DNA of 5,571 nucleotides. It comes from Gemmatimonadaceae bacterium (lineage in GTDB: Bacteria; Gemmatimonadota; Gemmatimonadetes; Gemmatimonadales; Gemmatimonadaceae). Each line of letters starts with the position of its first letter. The first letter of the stretch is position 1. Made by a program: the position numbers and the translations under genes. Below are positions 1 through 5,318 of this stretch, piece after piece. The stretch is taken from assembly GCA_013813605.1 (NCBI GenBank), contig JACCRL010000298.1, forward strand, positions 1-5,571, in the 5' to 3' direction. The notes under the pieces are model-generated. The model searched no databases. It saw only the letters and a list, made by a program, of their open reading frames with translations, and was not told the DNA's origin.

Positions 1-1
1 G

Positions 2-1105
2 GCGCGGCATCCTTCGGCGCGCTCGCCGATCTCGTCCGGCCATCTCAGCGTCACACGCCCCGATCTCGTCAAAAAATACGGGACGCATCTCTGGATGGAC
101 CCGGGTGAGCCTGACGTACGCGAGCACACGAGGCGTGTCATCCTCGACGTCGTGCAGCGGTACGACATCGATGCCGTTCACCTCGATGACTATTTCTATC
201 CCTACAAGGAAAGGGACTCGGCCGGAAACACGATCGACTTTCCCGACGGGCGGAGCTGGGGCCGTTACGTCACGTCGGGCGGAGCGCTCGTGCGCGACGA
301 TTGGAGGCGCAACAACGTCGACCAGCTCGTCCAGGAGCTCTACCGCGGCATCAGGGCGACGAAGCCGCACGTGAAGTTCGGCATCAGTCCGTTCGGGATA
401 TGGCGCCCGGGATTTCCGCCCCAGGTGAAGGGACTCGACGCGTTCGCGCAGTTGTATGCAGACTCACGCAAATGGCTCGTCAACGGCTGGCTGGATTACT
501 TCACGCCGCAGCTGTACTGGCAGATCAACCGGCCGGGGCTGGCCTTTCGGGAGCTGCTCGACTGGTGGGTGTCGCAGAATGAAAAGGGCCGGCACATGTG
601 GGTTGGCTTGTTTACCGGCCGCGTCAATGCGACACCGCAATCGTGGGGAGCGCAGGAGATACTCGACCAGATTGCGATCGCGCGCTGGCAGAAAGGATCG
701 ACCGGACATGTTCACTTCAGCATGCGCGCGTTCCTTCCCGGCCTCCCCGGCCGCGACAGCCTTTACGAGCGCCTGATGTCTGGTCCATACGGGGTGCCCG
801 CACTGGTGCCGGCAACGCCGTGGCTCGACAGCGTTCCACCGGCGCAACCTGTGATAACGGTGCGCCGCGGCGCGGCAGACGCCAGCGTTTCGGTCGATCT
901 CCTGCCGCAGGGGGCCGAGGAAACGTGGCTGTGGCTGGTGAGAACACACGCCAGCGACGGGTGGCGCTCCGAGGTGATACCGGGATGGAAACGCGCACTC
1001 GAGGTGGGGTCCGAGCGCGCCGTGGACATGATCATGGTCTCATCGATCGACAGGAGCGGAAACGAAAGTCACCGCGCAATGTCGAGGATAGAGCCACCGC
1101 GCTGA
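2..1105 (+). CDS. GHL10/DUF187 family glycoside hydrolase-like protein, 5'-truncated by window edge
   Basis: The reading frame is open from base 2 and ends at TGA 1103-1105, giving about 367 residues; the true start and any signal peptide lie upstream. The first in-frame ATG (95) is internal, because the codons before it read as family sequence (HLSVTRPDLVKKYGTHLW, then MDPGEPDVRE). Motifs seen in order are VHLDDYFYPY (about nt 179-205), KFGISPFGIWRPG (about 374-412) and DYFTPQLYWQI (about 494-526). These match the TIM-barrel GHL10 domain (Pfam DUF187), which includes E. coli DigH/YddW and Bacillus YngK. DigH cleaves denuded peptidoglycan glycan strands. After about nt 835 comes a roughly 85-residue beta-rich tail beginning PPAQPVITVRR and ending near SSIDRSGNES, which resembles a fibronectin-III-like domain as in DigH. 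Cell-wall glycan hydrolysis in the envelope is inferred from the family. The substrate cannot be read from the sequence. Confidence 0.9.
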   Translation, partial: ARHPSARSPISSGHLSVTRPDLVKKYGTHLWMDPGEPDVREHTRRVILDVVQRYDIDAVHLDDYFYPYKERDSAGNTIDFPDGRSWGRYVTSGGALVRDDWRRNNVDQLVQELYRGIRATKPHVKFGISPFGIWRPGFPPQVKGLDAFAQLYADSRKWLVNGWLDYFTPQLYWQINRPGLAFRELLDWWVSQNEKGRHMWVGLFTGRVNATPQSWGAQEILDQIAIARWQKGSTGHVHFSMRAFLPGLPGRDSLYERLMSGPYGVPALVPATPWLDSVPPAQPVITVRRGAADASVSVDLLPQGAEETWLWLVRTHASDGWRSEVIPGWKRALEVGSERAVDMIMVSSIDRSGNESHRAMSRIEPPR

Positions 1106-1127
1106 GGAGGGATTGGAGAGAGCGCGG

Positions 1128-1176
1128 CGCCTGCAGTCGTCCCCAGCGTCAACAGCGCGAGGGACGAAAGCAGGCG
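1128..1176. terminator. Convergent intergenic hairpin, possible bidirectional terminator
   Basis: CGCCTGC (1128-1134) pairs perfectly with GCAGGCG (1170-1176). TCGTCCC (1137-1143) pairs perfectly with GGGACGA (1161-1167). The two stems are separated by a 2x2 internal loop (AG/AA), giving 14 base pairs around a 17-nt loop. It fills most of the gap between two converging genes, where a shared terminator would be expected. No T tract follows on either strand, so intrinsic termination is uncertain; it could instead protect the 3' end of mRNA. Confidence 0.4.
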
Positions 1177-1178
1177 AG

Positions 1179-1574
1179 CTACTTGTCTTCCCGTTTCAGC
1201 GATGCCGAATTGATGCAGAAACGCTGGTGCGTTGGGCCGGGGCCGTCGTCGAAAACGTGTCCCAGGTGTGCGTCGCAGCGCGCGCACATCACTTCCGTCC
1301 GCTTCATGAACAGGCTGGTGTCCGACTCCGTACGGACGTTGTCGCCAGCCACCGGCTCGGTGAAGCTGGGCCAGCCCGTGCCCGAGTCGAACTTCGCATC
1401 CGAATCGAAGAGCGGCATGCCGCACGCGACGCACTTGTAGGTGCCCGGTTCCTTGCTCGAGTTGTACTCGCCGGTGAAAGCGCGCTCAGTGCCCTTCTTG
1501 CGCGTGATCCGGTACTGCTCGGGCGTCAGGTCGCGGCGCCATTCCTCGTCCGTCTTCGTGATTTTGTCGGCCAT
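1179..1574 (-). CDS. msrB: Peptide-methionine (R)-S-oxide reductase MsrB
   Basis: MsrB reduces methionine-R-sulfoxide in proteins to methionine, a repair step after oxidative damage. Numbering from ATG at 1574 gives 131 residues, the normal size for a stand-alone MsrB domain. Visible marks are the two zinc-binding CxxC pairs (C48/C51 in KCVACG, C97/C100 in CARC), GTGWPSF at 65-71, [10 protein letters not shown] at 103-112 and the catalytic cysteine C120 in RFCINSASL. The position that carries the recycling cysteine in two-Cys MsrBs (GCGW) is T66 here, so this looks like a one-Cys type. No signal peptide is seen, so it is probably cytoplasmic. It is translationally coupled to the upstream DUF72 gene: that gene's TGA and this ATG share the A in TGATG. 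An alternative GTG start three bases upstream (1577) would overlap by four bases (GTGA). I prefer ATG because AGGAGG lies 8 nt from it against 5 nt from GTG. Confidence 0.96.
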   Translation of the reverse strand: MADKITKTDEEWRRDLTPEQYRITRKKGTERAFTGEYNSSKEPGTYKCVACGMPLFDSDAKFDSGTGWPSFTEPVAGDNVRTESDTSLFMKRTEVMCARCDAHLGHVFDDGPGPTHQRFCINSASLKREDK

Positions 1575-2347
1575 CACTTCACCCTCCTGGCTGCATTGAG
1601 GCGGGCTTTCACCCGCAACGCATCGCCGGCAGCGGCGCCCGATGCGGTATTGTCAAAAATACACCACGTCCGCGCGCCTCGTTTCACCGCGCTCTTCAGC
1701 AGGGCGGCCATGCGCGCGATCTCTTCGTCGGGATACGACGAGAAGTAGATGCGCGGCGCGCCGTGCCACCGCGCGTACGCGATTCCTTCCCAGCCGCCGG
1801 GCGTCGCCGCGGCCGGAACGCGCGCCGGATCAGCGGCCACACGCGCGACCCTGAACTTCACCAGCACTTTTTCCGCGCTGTCGCTAAACCACGTCTCATG
1901 TCGCGGCTCACACACCACATCGCCTTCGAACCGCTCTCTCAGGTCTCCGAAAAAGCGTTGTGCGACCTCGACATCCAGGGCGAAGCTGGGCGGGAGCTGG
2001 ACCAGCACCGGACCGAGCTTCGCACCCAGGCCGGCGACCTCGCCAAGGAAGCGATCGAGTGGCGCATCCGCATCGATGAAACGAAGTGCGTGCGAAATCT
2101 CTTTTGGAAGCTTCACGGAAAAACGAAATTGTTCCGGAACCGACGCCGCCCAGCGCTCGTATGTAGCGACCCGATGGGACCGGTGGAAGGAGGAGTTTAT
2201 CTCCACGGCGTTGAGGCGCGTCGCATAGCGCTCGAGCTGCGAGCCCGTCGCCTCGAAATCCTCGGCCGACGCGCGGGGCACGGTCCAGCCCGCGCATCCG
2301 AGGCGAACGTCCGAGTCCAGTAAAGGTTGTGGAATATCTCCGCGCAC
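1574..2347 (-). CDS. DUF72 (YecE-like) family protein
   Basis: This 257-residue protein has the usual length and motif series of DUF72 (Pfam PF01904, E. coli YecE), a TIM-barrel-like family of unknown biochemical function. The series is GCAGW at 17-21, VEINSSF at 48-54, W66 followed by [13 protein letters not shown] at 74-86, VQLPPSF at 116-122, CEPRHETWF at 146-154, YARWHG at 191-196 and [14 protein letters not shown] at 231-244. Family members usually have FNN where this protein has FDN. No signal peptide or membrane segment is seen. The start is GTG at 2347, preceded on the minus strand by AAGGTAGGA, a moderate ribosome site; no ATG lies between it and the conserved GCAGW. It is the first gene of an operon with msrB and is divergent from the lipoprotein gene. 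A link to oxidative repair is suggested only by the coupling to msrB. Confidence 0.94.
   Translation of the reverse strand: MRGDIPQPLLDSDVRLGCAGWTVPRASAEDFEATGSQLERYATRLNAVEINSSFHRSHRVATYERWAASVPEQFRFSVKLPKEISHALRFIDADAPLDRFLGEVAGLGAKLGPVLVQLPPSFALDVEVAQRFFGDLRERFEGDVVCEPRHETWFSDSAEKVLVKFRVARVAADPARVPAAATPGGWEGIAYARWHGAPRIYFSSYPDEEIARMAALLKSAVKRGARTWCIFDNTASGAAAGDALRVKARLNAARRVK
1583..1588 (-). promoter_or_regulatory. Shine-Dalgarno of msrB inside the DUF72 gene end
   Basis: AGGAGG on the minus strand lies within the last codons of the DUF72 gene, 8 nt before ATG 1574 and 5 nt before GTG 1577. It allows reinitiation at the overlapping start and supports a two-gene operon. Confidence 0.75.
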
Positions 2348-2415
2348 GTTCCTACCTTCTCAAGAGGAATCCGGCTGCGTGCTACGCACTGGTCGAGCCA
2401 GAGTCACGAGGAAGC

Positions 2416-2420
2416 GGAGG
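2416..2420 (+). promoter_or_regulatory. Shine-Dalgarno selecting a TTG start
   Basis: GGAGG lies 5 nt before TTG 2426. This site sets the start of the lipoprotein gene: the protein from TTG begins MIAAKARAVVMTL, a classic charged n-region followed by a hydrophobic stretch. The other candidates (TTG 2327, GTG 2450, ATG 2456) lack a comparable site or a sensible n-region. The surrounding divergent gap 2348-2425 must carry promoters for both directions, but I could not identify convincing -35/-10 pairs. Confidence 0.65.
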
Positions 2421-2425
2421 GAGCT

Positions 2426-3721
2426 TTGATCGCTGCAAAGGCGCGCGCTGTGGTAATGACTCTCGCGGTCACGTGCGCGCTTACCGCCTGCGCGTCCGCG
2501 CCGCCGGAGCGCCGCCCGTCAGCGCGGGTGACCTACTGGGAATCCATCGCCGCACTTGAGGCCGACCAGGCCGTTGCTTTCGCGAGCTCGCCCGAGCAGC
2601 GTGCTTTCGCCACCGCCTTGCGCAGCATGATGGCGGGCCGGATCGGAGAGGCCGAGGAATCCTTTTTCAGGCTGAAGAACACGGGGCGCGACTCCGTGAT
2701 ACGCCTCGCCTCGCGCATCATCTATACGGCCGCGCTCCAGTACCAGGACAAGTGGGCCGAGCTCGCCGCGGCGGTAAGATCGGATGAGAGCGTGCGCACG
2801 GATCTGGCGGACCGGGCCGGTATCGAGGCGTGGGCGCGCGCCTTCCGCGGGGTTCCGCCCAAGTTGTTCACCTTCGGCGCCCAGTCGGTCGAGCTCCCGG
2901 TTACGGTCTCGTCAGTCGGCACCCCGCTCATCCCCGTAAGAGTAGGCAGGCGCGTCTACCATTTCTGGCTCGACACGGGCTCGAGCATGACGATGCTTGC
3001 CTCTGACGTCGCCGAAGATCTGTCGCTCGTGCCGATGACGCGCGACTCGCTGGAGATCGTGACCAGCACCGGCCGGGTATCCGCAGTCCCCGCGCTTCTC
3101 CCCGAGATCGGACTCGGCCTGCTCTCCGTCCGGAACGTGCCGACGATGATCGTGCACGAGTCGCTGATGCAGATGAAAGAGCTCAAGCCCGGCGCGCGCA
3201 CACCGCCGATAAAGATCGACGGCATCATCGGATTCGACATCATCCGCCAGCTCGACATCGAGGTCGATTACGGCGAGAGAAGCGTGCGCATACGCGAACC
3301 GGGCAGGCGGGGACGAGAAGGCACCGCGCAGCGAAACATGTTCTGGGTCGGAATGCCCGTTGTCCGAGTCCAGAGCCGCGGCGGCCTACCGCTCCACTTC
3401 GGGCTCGATACCGGCGCCCAGGTCACGTTCGTAACCGAGACCCTGCTCGACAAGCTCCAGATACAGTCGCCGAGAATCGAGAGCCGCCGTATCGGCGGAC
3501 TCGGTGGTGAGATCTCGCTGCGCACCGCCGTCCTCCCCGAGCTCAGAGTCTCGGTGCGCGGCCACCCGATCATTTTTCGCGGCGCGGTCGTGCGCGCCCC
3601 CGTTTACCAGGTGCTCGCATCGCTCGACGGCGTGCTTGGAAGCGATGTCTGGAACAGCGGCATCGTGCGCATGGACATGACGAACGGAATTTTCACGGTG
3701 AGGTCCTCCCTCCCCGATTGA
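2426..3721 (+). CDS. Lipoprotein with two retropepsin-like aspartic protease domains
   Basis: From TTG 2426 the product is 431 residues. Residues 1-22 are a lipoprotein signal peptide: basic n-region with K5 and R7, hydrophobic core, and lipobox LTAC with acceptor C22. The next residue is Ala rather than Asp, which by the E. coli rule would favour the outer membrane. Residues about 38-140 are alpha-helical and loosely TPR-like (WESIAALEADQAVAFASS and GRIGEAEESFFRL). Two protease units follow. The first has FWLDTGSS with D183 and DGIIGFD at 265-271. The second has FGLDTGAQ with D328 and DGVLGSD at 401-407. Each unit therefore holds the catalytic DTG and the later hydrophobic-hydrophobic-Gly motif of retropepsin-like proteases (Pfam Asp_protease_2 type). 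Both aspartates are intact, so an intramolecular pseudo-dimer like pepsin is plausible. The substrate is unknown. A longer frame opens at TTG 2327 but would bury the signal peptide. Confidence 0.87.
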   Translation: MIAAKARAVVMTLAVTCALTACASAPPERRPSARVTYWESIAALEADQAVAFASSPEQRAFATALRSMMAGRIGEAEESFFRLKNTGRDSVIRLASRIIYTAALQYQDKWAELAAAVRSDESVRTDLADRAGIEAWARAFRGVPPKLFTFGAQSVELPVTVSSVGTPLIPVRVGRRVYHFWLDTGSSMTMLASDVAEDLSLVPMTRDSLEIVTSTGRVSAVPALLPEIGLGLLSVRNVPTMIVHESLMQMKELKPGARTPPIKIDGIIGFDIIRQLDIEVDYGERSVRIREPGRRGREGTAQRNMFWVGMPVVRVQSRGGLPLHFGLDTGAQVTFVTETLLDKLQIQSPRIESRRIGGLGGEISLRTAVLPELRVSVRGHPIIFRGAVVRAPVYQVLASLDGVLGSDVWNSGIVRMDMTNGIFTVRSSLPD

Positions 3722-3740
3722 CGGCTGATAGTGGCGCTCA

Positions 3741-3767
3741 TCAGGGAATGTTAGATTCCTGACTAAC
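3741..3767 (+). promoter_or_regulatory. Putative leaderless promoter with overlapping operator of the ArsR-type gene
   Basis: An extended -10 element is visible: TG at 3749-3750, one base, then TAGATT (3752-3757), ending 10 nt before ATG 3768. A start of transcription 6-8 nt downstream would leave almost no leader, which agrees with the absence of any Shine-Dalgarno. Two inverted repeats overlap it: GTTAG (3750-3754) with CTAAC (3763-3767), perfect with an 8-nt spacer, and TCAGGGAAT (3741-3749) with ATTCCTGA (3755-3762), one base unmatched. A repressor bound here would block the promoter. Autoregulation by the encoded protein is inferred. Confidence 0.45.
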
Positions 3768-5042
3768 ATGGCTGCCGCCTCACCGTTTCCGGTCGAGATA
3801 ATCGTCACCCCGCGCTACGAGGTGTTTTACGCCCTCTACGCGCTGGAGAGTGGCGGTGACAACGCGTACAGCGTCTGGCGGGACCAGGCGTTAGAACGAC
3901 TGCCGCGCGAGTACAAGGTTGCGGCGAAGCGAGTCGCGCCGGCGCCGCTGTTCTGGCCGCTGCTCGCCGACGCGCTCAGGAATGCGCCGGGCGAGCTCAG
4001 CTTCGACCAGATCATCGCCGTGATCCGGACGCTGGACGAAGGCAAGCTGCAGCGGAACGTGCTGATGGGATTGCTTCACGACGACTCGGCGGTCGAAGGC
4101 CTTCTTACCGGGAAGCGGACACTCAAAAGCGTGATCACCTCCAGCGCGAAGGGCGGAAATCAGTTGCTCAAACATTTCGCGCTTGCGCCTTACAAGGCCG
4201 GCTCCGACGCGGTCAAGGCGGTGAGCTCGCTGATCGACGATCCTCACTCGTTCCAGGAGAATGTCGCCGCCGCATTAAACCTCTTCTGGAGCTCCGGCTT
4301 CAGCGCTGACTGGGAGGGGCTGCAGCCCGACCTGAACAACCAGGCCAACAGGCTGAGAAAGCTTCACGGCCGCCGCCCGCTGCCTGATTTTGCGACGGAG
4401 ATCAACCTGCCGGTCACCTTCGACATCGAGAGCGGCGTCGTTCGCTCGAGAAGCGGCTTCAGCGCGGAGTTCGAGAACATCGAGTGCGCGTACCTGATCC
4501 CGTCGGCGTTCAACTCGCGCCGGTGGTGGGCGAAGTACGAGAAGGAGGGGCCAGGCACGACGCTCTACTTCCCGTACACGCTGTACTTTCCGCTTTACGA
4601 TGGGACGGTATCGCCGAACGTGTTGGTCAGCGGCGCACGGCAGGCGGCGCCCCGTTTCTACGAGAGCGCCGCGCCAGAGCCGGTGCGGGTGCCGCGACTG
4701 CAGCCGCGCACGAAACCCAGTCCCGAGCGCAACGTCGATGCGGAGACTGTTTTCCGCGCTCTCGGCGACACCACCCGTTTCGCTATCGCCTCGATCCTCG
4801 CCAGAAATCCCACCAGCTCGGCGGAGCTTGCCCGGAAGCTCGACGTGTCGAAGCCGACGATCACGCACCACGTTCAGCTTCTACGCGCGGCGGGGCTGAT
4901 CACCGAGATTTCCGAGGGGCAGACGAACCGGCTCACCCTTGACCGCGACGCGATCGAATCGCTTTCCGACGCGGCGGTGGATCAGCTTTTCGCCTCGTCG
5001 GGAGAGCTGTCGCTCGAGACTACCCGCAAGCGCGCACGCTGA
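3768..5042 (+). CDS. ArsR-type winged-helix transcriptional regulator with large N-terminal domain
   Basis: The protein has 424 residues, far longer than the roughly 100 of a classic ArsR/SmtB repressor. The DNA-binding part is C-terminal. Residues about 326-398 begin TVFRALGDTTRFAIASIL, then SSAELARKLDVSKPTITHHV with recognition helix SKPTITHHVQLLRAAGLI (361-378), then a wing ITEISEGQTNRLTLD (378-392). Residues 1-300 form a separate domain, helical at first (YEVFYALYAL and repeated helices to about 200) and then beta-rich with many aromatics (GTTLYFPYTLYFPLYDG at 263-279). This architecture resembles ArsR-family proteins with a DUF5937-like N-terminus, but I am not certain of that domain name. 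A linker of Pro, Arg and Lys (305-320) joins the halves. The only cysteine is C240, so an ArsR/SmtB-type thiolate metal site is not present; the N-terminal domain may sense a ligand or a partner. ATG 3768 has no Shine-Dalgarno and sits against an inverted repeat. Confidence 0.85.
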   Translation: MAAASPFPVEIIVTPRYEVFYALYALESGGDNAYSVWRDQALERLPREYKVAAKRVAPAPLFWPLLADALRNAPGELSFDQIIAVIRTLDEGKLQRNVLMGLLHDDSAVEGLLTGKRTLKSVITSSAKGGNQLLKHFALAPYKAGSDAVKAVSSLIDDPHSFQENVAAALNLFWSSGFSADWEGLQPDLNNQANRLRKLHGRRPLPDFATEINLPVTFDIESGVVRSRSGFSAEFENIECAYLIPSAFNSRRWWAKYEKEGPGTTLYFPYTLYFPLYDGTVSPNVLVSGARQAAPRFYESAAPEPVRVPRLQPRTKPSPERNVDAETVFRALGDTTRFAIASILARNPTSSAELARKLDVSKPTITHHVQLLRAAGLITEISEGQTNRLTLDRDAIESLSDAAVDQLFASSGELSLETTRKRAR

Positions 5043-5052
5043 CCCGCGAAGG

Positions 5053-5084
5053 TGTCAAACCCTTTTTGATTTCCGTGGGTCTAA
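5053..5084 (+). promoter_or_regulatory. Putative ECF-sigma-type promoter for the small transcript
   Basis: TGTCAAACC (5053-5061) and GTCTAA (5079-5084) are separated by 17 nt. ECF sigma factors commonly recognise TGTC-like or AAC-containing -35 boxes with CGTC-type -10 boxes 16-17 nt apart (for example TGTCACA and CGTC for ECF41). A near copy of the pair occurs at 5241-5273 before the next gene, which strengthens the reading. Transcription would begin near 5091. The sigma factor itself is not in this window. Confidence 0.45.
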
Positions 5085-5090
5085 GCTGGT

Positions 5091-5167
5091 GTGAGCTGCT
5101 GGTCGCGCTTGTTGGACGGGTGGGCCACCAGAAGCTCAGCCCCGTATCCAAAGGATGCGGGGTTTTT
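5091..5167 (+). ncRNA. Candidate small RNA (about 77 nt) ending at an intrinsic terminator
   Basis: This is a predicted transcript, not a recognised RNA family. It starts about 7 nt after the ECF-like -10 box and ends at the T tract of a strong terminator. Its 5' half folds into a hairpin: TGAGCT (5092-5097) pairs with AGCTCA (5133-5138), and CTGGT (5099-5103) pairs with ACCAG (5127-5131), with one G/A mismatch between. The 23-nt apical loop (5104-5126) is G-rich and mostly single-stranded, suitable for base pairing or protein binding. The terminator begins just two bases after the first hairpin, as in compact bacterial small RNAs. Alternatively it is an attenuator in a long leader of the gene at 5319, or simply a distal 3' end of the regulator mRNA. 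No convincing small ORF is seen in it. Confidence 0.4.
5140..5167 (+). terminator. Rho-independent terminator
   Basis: CCCCGTATCC (5140-5149) pairs with GGATGCGGGG (5153-5162) as ten base pairs, one of them U-G, around an AAA loop, followed directly by TTTTT (5163-5167). It lies 97 bases past the regulator's stop, so it may end either the regulator mRNA or the small transcript beginning near 5091. Confidence 0.9.
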
Positions 5168-5175
5168 CATTCCGC

Positions 5176-5222
5176 CCACCAGCGCTGTGGTTCTCAACTG
5201 CAAAGAGAACTAACGCTGCTGG
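5176..5222. repeat. Long imperfect hairpin between terminator and next promoter
   Basis: The arms pair as CCA (5176-5178) with TGG (5220-5222), a C/C mismatch, CAGCG (5180-5184) with CGCTG (5214-5218), a 3x1 internal loop, then TGGTTCTC (5188-5195) with GAGAACTA (5205-5212) including one G-U. The apical loop is nine bases (5196-5204). This makes 16 pairs with no T tract. The outer arm sequences CCACCAG and GCTGCTGG also occur in the preceding hairpin (5125-5131 and 5095-5102), so the two elements share arms in opposite order. Function is unknown. Confidence 0.5.
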
Positions 5223-5240
5223 CCGGGATACGCGCCACGG

Positions 5241-5273
5241 TGTCTAAACCCTTTTCGGGGCCAGGGCGTCTAA
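5241..5273 (+). promoter_or_regulatory. Putative ECF-sigma-type promoter of the DUF5916-like gene
   Basis: TGTCTAAACC (5241-5250) and CGTCTAA (5267-5273) are 16 nt apart. The flanking bases match the element at 5053 too: GGTGTC, AAACCCTTTT. The -10 box ends 45 nt before the ATG at 5319, giving a leader of roughly 38 nt. Because both halves contain GTCTAAACCC at a 26-bp step, they could instead be direct-repeat operator sites for an activator. Confidence 0.45.
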
Positions 5274-5318
5274 ACCCTGAACGCCAGATCCCCGTCAATC
5301 ACCCGACCCGTCCGCCCA

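Noticed and set aside
1069..1187. Minus-strand stretch after msrB that reads like a signal peptide ([21 protein letters not shown])
   Set aside because: It has no plausible start codon before the hydrophobic part, overlaps the end of the GHL10 gene and lies in a hairpin. Leu/Ala-rich chance frames are common at this GC content.
598..1440. Plus-strand 280-residue open frame
   Set aside because: It is out of frame with the GHL10 gene and antisense to msrB, is rich in Arg, and shows no family motif.
1113..2323. Plus-strand open frames across msrB and the DUF72 gene
   Set aside because: They are antisense shadows of two genes whose family motifs are unmistakable on the minus strand.
4275..4871. 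Minus-strand 198-residue open frame within the regulator gene
   Set aside because: It is Arg-rich, without motifs, and fully covered by the ArsR-type gene.
5140..5222. tRNA-like or riboswitch-like fold
   Set aside because: No cloverleaf, T-loop or anticodon arrangement and no known riboswitch core could be recognised; only simple hairpins are present.
5051..5280. CRISPR-like or tandem repeat array from the GTCTAAACCC copies
   Set aside because: There are only three to four short, unevenly spaced copies; their 16-17 nt spacing in pairs fits promoter boxes better.
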